Source of the DNA: Adineta vaga | Taxonomy: Eukaryota > Rotifera | Reading direction: 5' to 3' | Assembly (NCBI GenBank): GCA_021613535.1 | Contig: CP075492.1 | Location: 7,750,001-7,814,000, forward strand | Length of the DNA stretch: 64,000 bases | Shown: positions 36,647 through 52,814 of the stretch, piece by piece | How positions within the stretch are numbered: position 1 is the stretch's first letter | Layout of the letters: each line of letters begins with the position of its first letter | Position numbers and translations under genes: made by a program | Notes under the pieces: generated by a model | What the model was told of the DNA's origin: nothing | The model's input: only the letters and a program-made list of their open reading frames with translations | Database searches by the model: none

Positions 36647-39600
36647 ATGAATTGGAATCATTTTCGAGATATTCTTATCGATGAATTATCTGTTGAAGGT
36701 CTCGATGGTTGTACATTCAATCATTTGTATACTATTGTTAAACCATTACTTTTCTCAATTGATAATCAACCTTCTACCGATAATTATCTTCGTTCGTATA
36801 TATGGAAAATTCTCTTATCATGTTCATGTATTGAACTTTATGAATTACCAATTAAACTGCTTCCACCTTCAACACCAAATGATCTTGCTGTTGAAAATCT
36901 TGAATTAAATCATCGTGGTTATTCATCATCATATTATCAACGTAAATTACTTTCGAATAAATCCGCTTATCTAAATCTCGATGATATATCAACACTTGAT
37001 CGAATTCATTTAGTTGTTGAACAAAATGTTCGCGAATTTCGTATAATTCAAGGTCAATTCGATACGAAACAATTATTTAGTAAATATGAATATGCACTAT
37101 TAGAATGTATTTGTAAAACTCGTTCGAAAGGAATATCAACATCAGGCAATGATGGTCTTGCAAAAATATTCAATATTAATAGTAAATCATTATTCTATTA
37201 TCTTAAACAATTGATTTCATTGGATATAGTTAAAAAGTTAAATTTAACACGACAATTAGTTGGAACATTAAAACAACCGATATTAATTCTTACACGATAT
37301 ATAACAAAAAATGATTATATGAATTCAAAATATACGATTATTGATCGATTGAAAAGTTATTTGGAACAATGTAAAAATCATTCATGTGAACGAAATCATT
37401 TGAAATCCTATTTATCCTTAGGAGAGAAATCGTTTCGTTCATTAATGAGAAAATGTAAACGATTAAATTTAATTGAAAAATATAATAAAACAATGAATGA
37501 ATATGAATTAAAACGATTTTTAAGTAATGAACAAGATTCACCAACAACACCAACAACACCAACAACATTAATTTGTTTAAATAATCGAACACGATTACGT
37601 TCTTATACATTTTTTCGTTTAAAATCGCATGATAATTCACATAAAGATGATGATGAAGAAATTGCATCATCAAGTGATGAAAATGAACAATCGGAAGATG
37701 AAGAAGAAGTCGAAGAAGAAATTCTAGATGATGAAGATGATTCAAATATGTTACCTTTATCCGAAGCATCAAGTCAATTAGATCAGAATTATTTGAAATT
37801 ATTTGTTGATCGACCATATCATTTTCAATATTATCATTTATTAGAACAAGTAAAAGAGATTGGATTATCTCAAAGAGATTTAGCAAATATTTGTCATTTA
37901 TCATTTTATTCTGCAAGATCAGAAATCAAGTCTTTAACCAAAAATATGAAACATATTTCATTAAAAAGTGTTCAATTGAATCAAAAAGGGAAAATTATGG
38001 AAAATCGCGTAAGAAAATCATCGTAGAAGTGAAAAAAGAATAAGAGAGAAATTTTATTTTTGTTTGATTTAAAGATTTTATTGAAGAAATATATGCCATC
38101 TGCAACAACAAAATCGTCAACAGTGAATAACAATAATAATAATAATAATGTTCGACAACAGATTATTTCAAAAACACCACGTACAAAACGAAAGAAAACG
38201 AATAATAAACAGAAAGAGATCGTCGAATCAACAATAGGTAAGATAATGAAAGCGCACTGATTTGAGAACATTTCTGTCTTTTAGTTGATAGTCCGTTGTC
38301 AGTACCAACAGCTACATCGAATTCACCATCGTTTATCAAATGTGAACCAGTTGATGCTGAACATCTTGATAATGAACCATTATTATCTCGTCTTCTTTCT
38401 TCTGAAGTTGTCTGGCGTTCATCAACACAATCCGTTTCAAAAGAATCGCCGAAAAAGAAATCAAAAACACGAATCAATCCTGTCAAACGAATCAATATTA
38501 AACGTGAACATCGTTTAGATTTAATTCGTTCATATATGCAAGAACATTCGATTTGTACATTAACTGATTTACGTGCTGCTATTATGTTAAGTGAACGAGA
38601 TGAAGGTTTAACAATTCATATGGATCGTAAAACTTTAGATAAATTAGTTGATGATTTAGAAAAAGTTCATCATTTTCTTTTTCGTTTCACTGCACGAATT
38701 AAACAATCACGAACAATTATTTGTTTAGCAATGATTAGTCCGGATATCACACCTGATTGTGAAAAAATTCAACAATTTAAAATTGAACTATCACAAGATA
38801 CGATTGAAGTACCATCAACAAATAAATCTAAACACATCTCACGAGAAAGATTATCAACGACGACAATTACAAATACACAAGAACATGTTTCAGAAGAAGA
38901 AAAACCTATGAATGATGATGAATCAAAAAATACAATTGATAATCTATTTAGTAATGGATTAGAAGAAGAAAAAATTGCATTATTAAAAAAGAAACCATTA
39001 GAAAATATAACTGGCTTTGGAAATTGCTATGGTTATGTATACAAATTTCAACGATGTGCTATTCTACATAAATTTATGTTCTATTTACTCTATGGATACG
39101 ATGGAAATATGGAAAATGAGGATATGGAAGTAAGTTTATTGATATTCAAAAGTGTTGATAACGAAGAATTTGATTAGAAATAACACAAGTTGAATTCTCT
39201 CTTTCTCTTTAGTCAAGTTTCGATTCAGAACAATCATTTGTTTCATCTACTCCTGAAGTTCAAACAATTCTCGATTCAATTCCAAGTACTCGTCGTTATA
39301 CGAAAGCAAATCAAGCAGCTAATTGGAAAACTTTTGTTCCACCATTAGACACTCGTGGCCGTTCGATCCCACCTGGTTGCCTTTATCTCGATGATTTCCT
39401 TATGTGTATGCCAGTATCCATATTTCTTGCAATTGTCTATGTTCCATATAAAGTTCCTGGTCTTATGGAATTACTTTCACATCCAACGAAACGTTTCATA
39501 CTTGTTCGAGATCTTCCAGCTGAAATGCGTTATCCACTTGTTGTTCGTCGTCATTATTTATATCGTATCATTGAAGTTCTCAAATATTTATCAACACTTG

Positions 39601-42600
39601 GCTTAATAACATTTGTTGATCGACCAACGATTAGTCGTTTAGAAAAATTAAATACATTGATTTATCTCCATCCGAAAACATATTTAATCAATACAATTAA
39701 TCAAACAAATAATTCCAATGGACCCATTGAAAATATGTCAAATTATCCGAAACAGATGTATCATTTTACATCTTTAACAAATATCAATCGTTATTGGTTT
39801 GATTTAATTGAAATTGCATTGAATACTTATCGAGTAAAGATCTTTTCACGTAAACAAGAACGTTCACATATTATTGATGTACTTAAACAAGCAGTTAAAC
39901 CACTTTCAATTGAACATATTCAAGAAATCAAAACGCCATTAGGCAAATCAAATGGTCCAGCTGGTTTTGATTATGATTTATATTTATTCTTACGTAAATC
40001 ATGGAAACTTCCATATAATAACAAACGTATACTGAAATTACTCAATCGAGAAGCTAATCATTGTTGTATACCTGTTTGTGAATTACGTGTACCTATTGAT
40101 GTTGCATTAAAACGTTCGTATACTCGACATTTAACACAAAAACGTAAAAATCATAGTCGAAAACGTGATATGAATATGTTAACAAACAATTTTGATAATT
40201 CATCTGTATTTTCTACCACAACAACAACATCATCGTTTCATCGTTCAAAACGAAATATTCATTTTGTAACGAAAACATTACCCGGAATTGATTATTATGG
40301 TCATCTATCACGATATATTATTCCTTATGAATTATTAAATCAATTACAATTTGTTGATAGACGTAAGAAAATACTTTTTCAATATATACGAGAAAAGAAT
40401 AAGGGAGTTTTAAATCGTTTCAATGAAATTCTACATAATACATCAATAAATAAAACAAAAGATCGAAAAAGAAAGAAACAAAAATCAAACGATGAACACG
40501 ATTCTGATGATGAAGGTAATTGAATTCATTCGAATACAGATATTAAATCTATTCTGATCTATTTTAGAACATATTAATTCGACTGCACTTCGTGTTCGTT
40601 GGTCACCAATCGAAGAACGTGTTATATCTTTGATAAATACGTCATTAACATTCTATCTTCCACGTAAACAAACTGACAATTCTGAACTTTCAAAAGATTC
40701 GACAAGTGTTGGAAGTCGTCGTCCAGCTGCATTTCTTCCATTTAGTAAAGAATTATTTCGTGCTTGTCTCGTTCGTATTCTTCCTCGTTCAGCTCATTCA
40801 AAAACTCCTCAAAATGTTGTACGAAAAATCAAAAATGATATGACACAACAAACACGTTTAACACAATTAGAACATCTTTCTGTTCTTTGTTCAACAGATA
40901 CATATTTACTCACGTTTCGTAATGAAGCAAAACGTTATCTTAAACAACGATTTCGTTCCAATGAGCATTTCTTTCTTTTACTTTTCGAACGAATTTTTCT
41001 TAAATTTGAAAATTTTATACGTACAGGATATTTACATTGTATTCCACAAGGTACAATTGAATCGTTACCATCTTCAAAAGAAGAACTTTACAAACAATAT
41101 AAAATTATTGGAAAACCAACAACTGATTTCAATTCATTACATCAACTTGAGTAAGTTCATTCTTGTTATCATTCGATTGATTAATCTCTCTTGTTTTCCT
41201 CTCATAGAACAACAAAATCAATCTTAAGTTCAACAATAAACATGGCTGCACATAGTTCTCTTTTATCTAATGAACGTTCAGGTACTGCAAAAGCCTTTAT
41301 TCTTCATTATATTTTCTCTCAATATCCCGAATCATTACTCAATGAAATTGTCTATCGATTAATGCATACAGATGCAGTGATTACATTAACTAAATCCAAT
41401 GATATTCAACGAAAAATTTCCAGTGAAGCATCAACATTTCTCGCTGGTCGAGCTTATCATATTAATCAACGATATATCTATCGTTGGTATACATACATGC
41501 CTGCAACAGTTCTTCATGAAACGTATTCATGGATACATGAAAATATCTTATCGAAAATCGATATAAATAATGTGAATACGGAAATGAATGTTACTATTGA
41601 TGTTGAACAACAGAATAATGTTGCGATAGCTGCATCATTTATAACATTTTTTGATACGAATCATTTTGATATTCACTTAGCATTACCAAAAAGTCTCGAT
41701 GATGAACCAGAAATGTTGATGTCCAAAATACAGAAAACTACTGATGAATCAAATACAGATGACGATGATGATGATTATGATGATGATAATGATGATGAAC
41801 AACATGAACGAGTTTTTCAACAAGTTCTTCAAAGTGCAAGACGAATTGATCAAACACGTTATGAATATATTCATAAACGAAAACTTTCAACAGATGAAGA
41901 AAAAATAAATAAAAAAGCCAAAGTAAGTTTCTTTTTTTTTGTAGAAACTAATTCTTTTAATCGAATCTTAATATTTCTATTTTAAGATCACAACTAATGA
42001 CACTAATGTTTCGAAAGCAGCCATTCCTCTTCGTCATCAATGTCATGAATGTCCAAAATCGTTTCTGAATCGAACAAGTTTAGTTCGTCATTGCCATCGG
42101 CAACATGAACAACATCGACAAATTAAATCAACGAAAACAACATTACGTCCTGGTTTACCAACACAAAATCCACTTGGCCGTGGTCGTCATGCAACAGATA
42201 CATCATCTCTTAGTTGTTGTTCAATTAAATTTGTTCTTTCCAAGGAATTCCTTCAACAACAATTTCAACATTTTTATATACAAAAATCTTTACATTCAAT
42301 TGATAAATTAATTCAACGTTTTCCATTCTATTCCGCTGTTTATGAACAAGAACAACAAATTGATTCGGAAGAAACAAATCTATTATATATTTCAATTCTT
42401 AATGCACATGAATTCGGCTTAACATTTTATCAATTATATACACAAGTAAAATCAACCATGACATTTAGTCAATGTGTCAAACAATTAAATGATTATTTAA
42501 TTCGTGGAATTGTTATTGCTGCAGGAAGTCGAATGCGAATATTTGTTCATCGAAAACATGCACGATCATGGTTGATTTATTCCATTCGTTTTCGACAACA

Positions 42601-43326
42601 TGATGATAATAATAATAATAATTTGGAAACTTTATTAACAAGTGCCTTCGTTGAATCGACACCAATAACGAAAACATCGACAATGGATATTCAAACTACA
42701 CAGGATGATAAACAATTGAAACTTTTCAATTTTTCAAATGAAGATAATCAATTAATCACAGATCAATGTGAAGTAAGAAATCATTGCTTTCGTTTCCTTA
42801 CAATTCATAATATATGTGTATATATCTTTAGCGTATTGTGTTTGTTCCTCGTCCATGGAAATCAACTGATGGTTCAATTAATTTTACTGTTTTACAACGT
42901 ATGATGGAATCCTTATTACTATTTATCATTGATCATCCAGGTGTCAATCTTGAATATTTATATGAACATTATAAATGTGTTCTTCAACCAGTTGCTATTG
43001 ATGATTGTATAGAATTATTTCAACAAATGAATTGTTTAGAAACTGTTCGAGTATCATTGAAAAGAACAGTCGATAAACAAATTGATCTTTATTCGAATGA
43101 AGATTCTGATATTGATGATGAGATGGAAAATGAAGAACAAGATGTTCAATATGATCAAGATAATGACCTCGAACGTATATTTTATAAAACAAATTATAAT
43201 CATCAACAAACAACATTGTATTGTTTTCCAACTTATGATTGTTTAGCAAAATTTGGTGTTTCATTTCCACCTTCACTAATCAATCAACAACGTGGAATTG
43301 ATCGAATGCCATTTCCTAGTTATTAA
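36647..43326 (+). CDS. GTF3C1: GTF3C1, large B-box-binding subunit of TFIIIC
   Basis: TFIIIC subunit that recognises the B box of tRNA-type RNA polymerase III promoters in the nucleus. Eight exons (36647-38008, 38075-38237, 38285-39129, 39213-40515, 40568-41150, 41208-41922, 41987-42772, 42832-43326) give about 2,080 residues; the human protein is about 2,100. The start at 36647 (MNWNHFRDILIDELSVEGLDG) is chosen because it matches the family N-terminus; an in-frame ATG at 36572 would add 25 residues. The B-block winged helix lies around 37080-37290 (YEYALLECICKTRSKGISTSG). Further winged-helix segments are near 38500-38720 and 42870-43070, with a conserved VFVPRPWKSTDGSIN C-terminal region. 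Acidic linkers (37630-37750, 41750-41815) separate the domains. A C2H2 zinc finger at 42041-42106 is not something I know in this family. The middle is diverged, as usual for this protein. Confidence 0.92.
37536..37568 (+). repeat. 9-bp coding repeat (Pro-Thr-Thr)
   Basis: Three tandem ccaacaaca units in GTF3C1 encode PTTPTTPTT before an acidic linker. Confidence 0.9.
42041..42106 (+). other. C2H2 zinc finger inside GTF3C1
   Basis: Near the start of the exon 41987-42772 the protein reads CHECPKSFLNRTSLVRHC followed by HRQH. This is a complete C-X2-C-X12-H-X4-H finger with the usual hydrophobic core positions (Phe and Leu). Confidence 0.85.
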
Positions 43327-43419
43327 AAACTAAACCTGTGATTTTCTCCGTATGTACGTTCTAGTACTTCGTATTCTTGATTGTTTCTTTGTATTGGTAT
43401 TACATTTGTTGTGATACGA

Positions 43420-43425
43420 AATAAA
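43420..43425 (+). terminator. GTF3C1 polyadenylation signal
   Basis: AATAAA about 95 bases after the GTF3C1 stop. Confidence 0.7.
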
Positions 43426-46400
43426 ATAAGAAGTTGATTGAAATCTTGTACATTTTATCTAAGTAAACTGTTAGACAATCTTACTGACAAACAAGAAATA
43501 GTCTTGGTTATAGATATGTTTTATCAAGCAGTATAAAGACTAGTAAATTATGAACGATTTATGTCACCTTATTTTGATATGATGTAGAGAAACATAATGT
43601 TATATTTAAATTTACTACTCGGATGAATTTTTATTCTATAAAAAGGACTGAAGAGAATTAAGAATCGGTTCATAAATAGCTCATTACTTGTCAGAATTGT
43701 CATTATTTGAAAAAGCAGATCAGTCTTTTTTTCGATCTAATGTTTATCATGTTCATGTGTACCGACAATATTGTCTTAATGAAAAATTCATAATAGTTTG
43801 AATGACTTTCTTAAGCTATATATATATATATCAGATCTAGTCGGTATATTATCAACACTTTTATTCTGTCATTTATCGTCATGATTTGTTATGCATATTA
43901 TTTATCACGACATCAAACAATATACTAACATCTGGTAAAGCTATAGAAAAACCAACAGTGACTATTTCTGTTATTCAACTTATTAGGAATTCCAAAATTG
44001 ACAAAGTGAGAAAAAAAGTCAGTCGAGATAATTACCAATCCTTTGAAATAGTCTGGTATTCTTATTATAAAACTACGCGTTTTTCCCCCTTCTTCTCTTC
44101 TGAAACATGAAAAAAGAAGAAGAAGAAAAGCTAAATAAAACTGAGTGAAAAGTCTTTGACATTGATCAAAATACACTTTTCAATGACGTAAGCACTGCCT
44201 AGTTTCTACTCGATTTTGTTAATTAAAAAATATATTACTAAAAGAAAAAAGTTTCAAACACTAACAATTTGATAATCCAGTTAAGTTTTTAAAAGAATAG
44301 ATTTTTGTTTTCTTTCGAGTTCATTGTTTCATTAATACCGATCTTGTAGTAGCTAAAACCTAATGAAAAAATATTAACACGACTTTGGTTCGCTCTTTAC
44401 ATTTGCGTGTTTCTTCTTCTCTCTTTTTTCTTCACATTATATTTTCTCTTTTCTTGCATTTGACACACTCAAATTAGAATCGTCCTTAGTTCTCGGTTTT
44501 TTTCCTTCAGAAAAGAGAAGAAGAAGAGGAAGAAAAAGAAAAATGAGCATTGTATGAAAGCTACTAAAGAAAAAGAAAACTTTTCTCTATCTCAAAGAAT
44601 CCTGATGCATCGTTTATTCTGAAAAAGATTTGGTAAGCATGTTCACTAAGATCAGTTTAAGTCAGTACTATTATGATGAATAGATTTATCCATCCATCCA
44701 TCCATCAATCAAGGCAAAAGAAAATAAGATATCTTCGTTTGGATATTCAGGAAAGTGTTGCCTATCAGTTAACTTGACAGATCAACAAATGATGACTGAA
44801 GGAAACAAATGGCAGCGGAAATCATCAGACAGGAAATACATGGGAGACTATCGAGGGATCCAAAAGACAAAAGATTGTATAAGTGAGAAAGAAATAAAGA
44901 CTATATGAAAGTATTCGATGTTTCAGACTGATTCAATCACTAATGACAAAAAGTATTGAAGACAAATAGAAGAACATGCTTTTTCATCTGTTTGACCATA
45001 GAAGAATTCTTTTTCGTCTTTTGAATATTTTGATATGATTAATAATAGTAACAACACATAATCGGAACTACTTAAGATGAATTAACATTTTTCTTCTTGC
45101 TCTTTTTTTCTTTCTCACCAGGTCCAATTCGATTAAGAACAACATGTCTTTGATTTTTTGTCGTTTTATTTTTACTATCAAATAGTTTAAAAATAACTTT
45201 ATTTTATTACGTTTATTTTCATTAATCATTCTTCTATTGTATTCGTTATTTTCCAAAACATAAATTTCCGTTTCTTTATTATTGTAGATAATTAATTGTG
45301 CATATATATATCGATGTCGTTTTTTCTCAACAAAAAAAACTATCACTATTTGAGAGTCAATTAGTGAGTAAACAACCACAAAATACGAGAGAAGACATGA
45401 TCATTTTTTCTATTCTTTTAACATCAATAAAGTATACAAAATCTTGACATATTTCAATATTATTTTCTTTCGAAGTTCGTCAATCATCTTTAGTTAATTG
45501 TTAGAAGGATAAGTAGCATATGGTATGAATAGATAGGAAAACAATTATTGTTTATTTTAGTGAAAGATTCGATTAGAGAAATAATTATTCTCATGTGAAA
45601 CAAGGCGAAATTTAGGAATTAGATAAAAGTAAGAGAATGATTGATTGCACGAATCAAATGAGATATTATCTTTTTCTATTTGAAGATGAAAGTATTAACT
45701 ATATTCATCGTTCTCTTTCTTTTGTAAGTATATATCGTATTGACGCATTTTCAAGGTTTTTGCATACGAAATAAATGATCATTACGCATGTCGCATAGCG
45801 CCATCTGTAAAAGATATTCTTATATTATTGAAGTTTGATTCTATCCATTAAACTGTTTGATTCTATCATAATGTCATGTTACTTGTTAGTTTTTTTCTTC
45901 TCTATACTCCAAAACATCCATTGCCTCTTCTGAATCAATTGATCAATTGTTAATGCTGATCAGTGAAGCGTTTTACTCACGTTATGTATTGTATTTAGTT
46001 TTCTTTTTTTTATTATCCGCTGAAGTTTTTCTTTTTCTCTACACTTCATTTTTTTATCTCTCTATTATTGAGTTTGAAAAGTAGAAAAAAAAGTTCATTT
46101 AGCTAATTCTCTTGGTTTTGTTTTTCTTTTCTGCTTGTCTTTATACAAACGGAAATGAAATTTAAACTAAAGGATGTTCGCTAACATAGATTTCATCGTT
46201 TAAAAAAGAATTTTTTTTTCGAACATTAACCGGAAATCAGACCATGTATACATGCGATACTCAGTGTCCTTGTGCATCATCATAGTCGAGGCTTTCTTCT
46301 TTTTTTTCGTATTATTAATATTGTCCTTGTTTTATCGAGCGGTGAGAAACAAAAAAGAAAGATAGATTCTTTTTGAGAATCAACGATCTTTGATACCCAT

Positions 46401-47300
46401 TTACATACATTAATCGAATCGAGAACAGTGTTGTATATACGAAAAAAGAAAGAAAGAAAGAAAAACGCTTCTCCGTATTATGTCATTATCAATCGAAAGA
46501 ACAATCGATTTACTCAGCAATAATAATAACAAAGAAGAAACAGTATTTTACTTGTTTGTTATGTTTCTTTCTTTTTTTTTCTTCTCCCTATTAATATCTA
46601 AATATTGTTGATGAGTAGAAGGAGGAGAAGAACGATAGTTCGCACTCATTTAGTCCCTTGTCGATGATGTGAAAAGAGAAGAAAAAAAAAATGAAAGAAA
46701 GCAAAATGCTTGCTGTTTGGCATACACATGCATACATGCTCCTATAACAACAACAACAGAATCGTCGACGATGCAAAAACAAATGCAAGTAAAAAGAAAG
46801 AAAAAAAAAGAAAGCTTATTACTTTCCTTCGTTTTTCTTTCTTACTCGCATTTTTTTCTCTCTTCTTCTTCTAACGACAAGAAAAAAAAACTTGATGATA
46901 AATGAATTTCTTTTGCTCTATCTCGTCGACATGCCGTGCACACACACACACACACACATACACATTAAACAGAAAAGAAGAAAGAAAGAAAAATATCGTT
47001 TCGTACCCATGTAAAAAACGAGAGAGAGAGAGAAAGAGTAAGAGAAAGTAGAAAATCTATTTTCATGCCCCAATGGACGGTATGTGGTTCTGCATGACTC
47101 TCTTTTCTCACTTTCTAAAAACGCATATATGCAGGTGTCCCTATTGACTACTACCTGGTGAAGGACACATAAACATCGATTATTACGTCTAATTTCAGAT
47201 CTATTTTCTTCTCTTGTCATGTTATTAGATTATTTATCAAAACAAAGACTATCAATGTTATTGAAATCTTTTATTGAATCTTCCTGATAGTAAAAAACTA
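43426..47300. other. Long intergenic GTF3C1-calcineurin A
   Basis: 3.9 kb with no supported gene. It contains a CATC tetranucleotide run (44688-44708), an AAAG run (46447-46467), a CA run (46938-46958), a GA run (47020-47035) and GCCATCT (45800-45806). Short frames here are low-complexity readings. The calcineurin promoter and leader must lie at the right-hand end. Confidence 0.6.
46938..46958. repeat. (CA)n microsatellite
   Basis: About ten CA units, directly read. Confidence 0.95.
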
Positions 47301-50007
<2,707 letters not shown>

Positions 50008-51250
50008 AGATAAATTCGTTTATCTATAGTCTTCTTTTTCTAGCGTGAATTAATTTGCATTCACTGATATAAATACGTTTCATGGGATGTTGATTGATCT
50101 ATCAGCTATTCCAAGTTTTTTTTCTTTTATTTTCTTTTCTTCTCTTTCTTTTTTTTTGTAAAAACAGTCGACAGACTGCGTTTCTTTATTTTGTTCCTCT
50201 ATACGCATGTCTAACTTTTTTCGTGATAAACTATTACGTATTTTTTCTTCTTTTTCTTTTGTCGTCAGCATATTTAAGTGGATGAGAAGAAGTCGTCTTT
50301 GTATTAACCATGTTTTTCTTTAATGTTGTTCTACGCTATGCTTTCGTCCGCGTTTTTGTTTCATTTCTCTCTCTCTCTCTTTCATATTTGCTTCATACTT
50401 TCCACGATGATTATCAGCAAGATCGCATAGTTTTTCTTTCTTTTCTATTTGTTTGTTTGTTCGTTGTGAGCGTTGAAATTCCTACTTTTTTTTCGATTTT
50501 TTTTCTTTTATTTTCTTTCTCTTTCTTTCTTTCTTTCTTTCTGTCTTTTATTCGTGTGGAAAAACCAGCATGACGACAATAACAAAAAAAGAAGTATACG
50601 ATGAATTTGTTCAATGAAAACAAAACATTCATTTTATAATTGAAAATATCCATGAAATCTCATTCTTCTCAAAGCTAGCAAAATCTTTGATATCATACAT
50701 GTATATTCAATTTGATCATTATTTGATAGCAATATTTTTAACTTGTCTCTATTAACAAATACGGCTCGTTTGTCTCTATTCTTTGCAAAAGACAATTTTG
50801 TCATTTAATATTTGATATATTCGTCCATATCTTTTCGGGCATATTGAGATACATAAGACGTATTATATTTCTTAACCTTCACATAAATTGCCTTTAACGT
50901 TTCTTTTACTTCCTTCCTTTGACATACAATCAACAAAAAATAGCATATGACGAAATTATTGTAAAGACACGAAAGAATGGTATAGATTAAGAAAACTATA
51001 TTTGTAAATTCAGTAATTATCTGACTCATTGTTTCCAACTTATGAAATAATGACGAAAAGATTGATGAATTTTTATCGTTACTTCAATAGAATAATAAAA
51101 AAAGCAGGTTGCACCGATAGAATAAAAAGACATTAAAAGCTTTATTCTTTCTCCTCTCTATTCTTTTTCGTATATAAATATCAAATCTCTTCGACTTTCA
51201 ATTATCCATAGACATTACAACTATTACAACACATTTACTCTTCTATTCTA
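50008..51250. other. Intergenic after calcineurin A
   Basis: T-rich 3' flank with CT and CTTT runs (50371-50382, 50510-50545). No gene is supported, and no AATAAA lies close to the calcineurin stop. A TATAAATA at 51173-51180, about 75 bases before the next ATG, is a reasonable core promoter. Confidence 0.55.
51173..51180 (+). promoter_or_regulatory. TATA box of the small Ser-rich gene
   Basis: TATAAATA about 75 bases upstream of the ATG at 51251. Spacing would put transcription start near 51205. Confidence 0.5.
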
Positions 51251-51702
51251 ATGGCACAAAGCAGCAATCAAACAACAAAACCACGACCAAAAGAGTACGC
51301 ACTACTCAATTGTATTTCATTTGTTACCAAGAAATATGCGTATCTCTTTTATGTAGATTAGATATTTCGTCTTCATCTTGTCAACGTCATCGTCTCCCAT
51401 CTGAACCTGTGGACACTCTAGCCAATCTTAGTTCAGCTGAACGTTATATCGCAGAACAATCACAAATGCTCGATTTGAAGACTTTTCCATCAGATAATCG
51501 TTCAACTGTCAGCAGTATAACTTCCATGAATCACAATCAAATTATGGATGGATGGCGTGAGAAAGAAATTAATGAACGTTATAAAAGTGAACCATCTAAA
51601 TATAAGTATGGAACACCACCACCTAGATCATCAAATCAAAAAACTGACAATCAAACATCATCTTCTTCTTCTTCGTTTCGAAGTTTCCTGAAAAGAAAAT
51701 AA
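51251..51702 (+). CDS. Small Ser-rich basic protein, unknown
   Basis: Two exons (51251 to about 51294, and about 51356-51702) join as PRPKELDISSSS and give about 130 residues. I recognise no domain. The protein is hydrophilic and probably disordered, with a central helical stretch (LSSAERYIAEQSQMLDLK), a WREKEINERYKSE segment, and a Ser-rich basic C-terminus (SSSSSSFRSFLKRK). There is no signal peptide or membrane helix. Support for a real gene: TATA box, clean splice sites (ga|gtacgc, tgtag|a), an open frame through the conserved-looking part, and an AATAAA at 51977-51982. It converges on DNAJB9. Confidence 0.65.
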
Positions 51703-51976
51703 TCATCGATTTTCTTTCGAATTCTTCCATTTCTGTGACATGATTTTATTTAGAAATATTAATATGAAGTGTATTCAAAAGACTGAATGTCAGTTATGAT
51801 ACTTTAGTATATTGTTATCTCGCAATGTTTCCGTTTAAATATTAGAAAAACGGGATAAACATAGATTTATGTGATCTACTATTGGTCTTTTTTGAGAATT
51901 AACATAGAGTTTTGTGGATGTTTAATGAAATGTGCTGACCAAATGATTTTGTTGTGATAAGTCTAGCTAGGAATTC

Positions 51977-51982
51977 AATAAA
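51977..51982 (+). terminator. Polyadenylation signal of the small Ser-rich gene
   Basis: AATAAA about 275 bases after the stop. The opposing DNAJB9 signal lies only about 45 bases further on. Confidence 0.6.
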
Positions 51983-52025
51983 AAAAATAGTTATTTTAGA
52001 AGAGAAATATTGTAATTTATCGAGA

Positions 52026-52031
52026 TTTATT
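52026..52031 (-). terminator. DNAJB9 polyadenylation signal
   Basis: tttatt on the plus strand, i.e. AATAAA on the minus strand, about 75 bases after the DNAJB9 stop. Confidence 0.65.
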
Positions 52032-52102
52032 GTTCATTAATAAAAGCAGAAAAAAAGTATAATGAAATTTTTGCATCATCACATCAAAATGAAAGACAGA
52101 AT

Positions 52103-52814
52103 TCAATTACATTCTGTAATAGTTGAGACCATGTTTCCCTCACGTCGTGTTACAGTTCGACAATGTTGATGAGAATGTTTTGAAACTGTATGGGAATGCA
52201 TATGCATATTTTTACTAAATCCTTCAAATAAATCTCCAAAACCGAAGCCATCTTCACCGGCAGTATGAAGATTTGTTCCAAAGATGTCATCATCATCATC
52301 AAATAATGAACCGAAATCAAAATGAAAACCATGTTCATGTACTTTTTGATGAGCATGTTGATGAGCACGTTGATGAGCTTGATGATGAGCATCATGATGA
52401 GATTTATGAAAAGCATCAAATTCTTCGAAGAAATCGTTCATATTAAAATCGAAACCAGGAGAACCTTGTTGATTAGATGACGAGGAAAAAAATTGATGTC
52501 CTTGTGCATCATACTGCCGACGTTTATCTGCATTACTTAAGACATCATAGGCTTCAGCTATAGAACGAAATGTTTCTTCGGCTTTGGGATCTTTATTTTT
52601 ATCTGGATGATATTTTAAAGCTAAACAACAAAAATAAATAGTTTTAGTTTACTGAAGATCATATGTACAACGTACCTAATTGACGAAATTTTCGTTTTAT
52701 TTCTTTTTCAGTTGCATCTTTTTTCACACCTAAGATTTCATAATAATCTTTGGCAGTCACAATCACAATACAAAAGACTAAAATAGCAAATTGTATCCAC
52801 GAATTTATATCCAT
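52103..52814 (-). CDS. DNAJB9: DNAJB9/ERdj4-type ER-lumenal J-domain co-chaperone
   Basis: J protein of the endoplasmic reticulum that stimulates BiP and assists degradation of misfolded proteins. Two exons (52814 to about 52680 and 52623-52103) give about 215 residues, like human ERdj4. A signal peptide ([20 protein letters not shown]) is followed by a J domain ([20 protein letters not shown], then [20 protein letters not shown]) with the essential HPD motif. The C-terminus [20 protein letters not shown] closely matches the ERdj4 end. This end is what separates DNAJB9 from other class B J proteins. Between them lies a His-rich insert (about 52320-52425). There is no KDEL, as in the family. 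It is divergent from the small gene at 53400, sharing a 585-bp promoter region. Confidence 0.94.
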
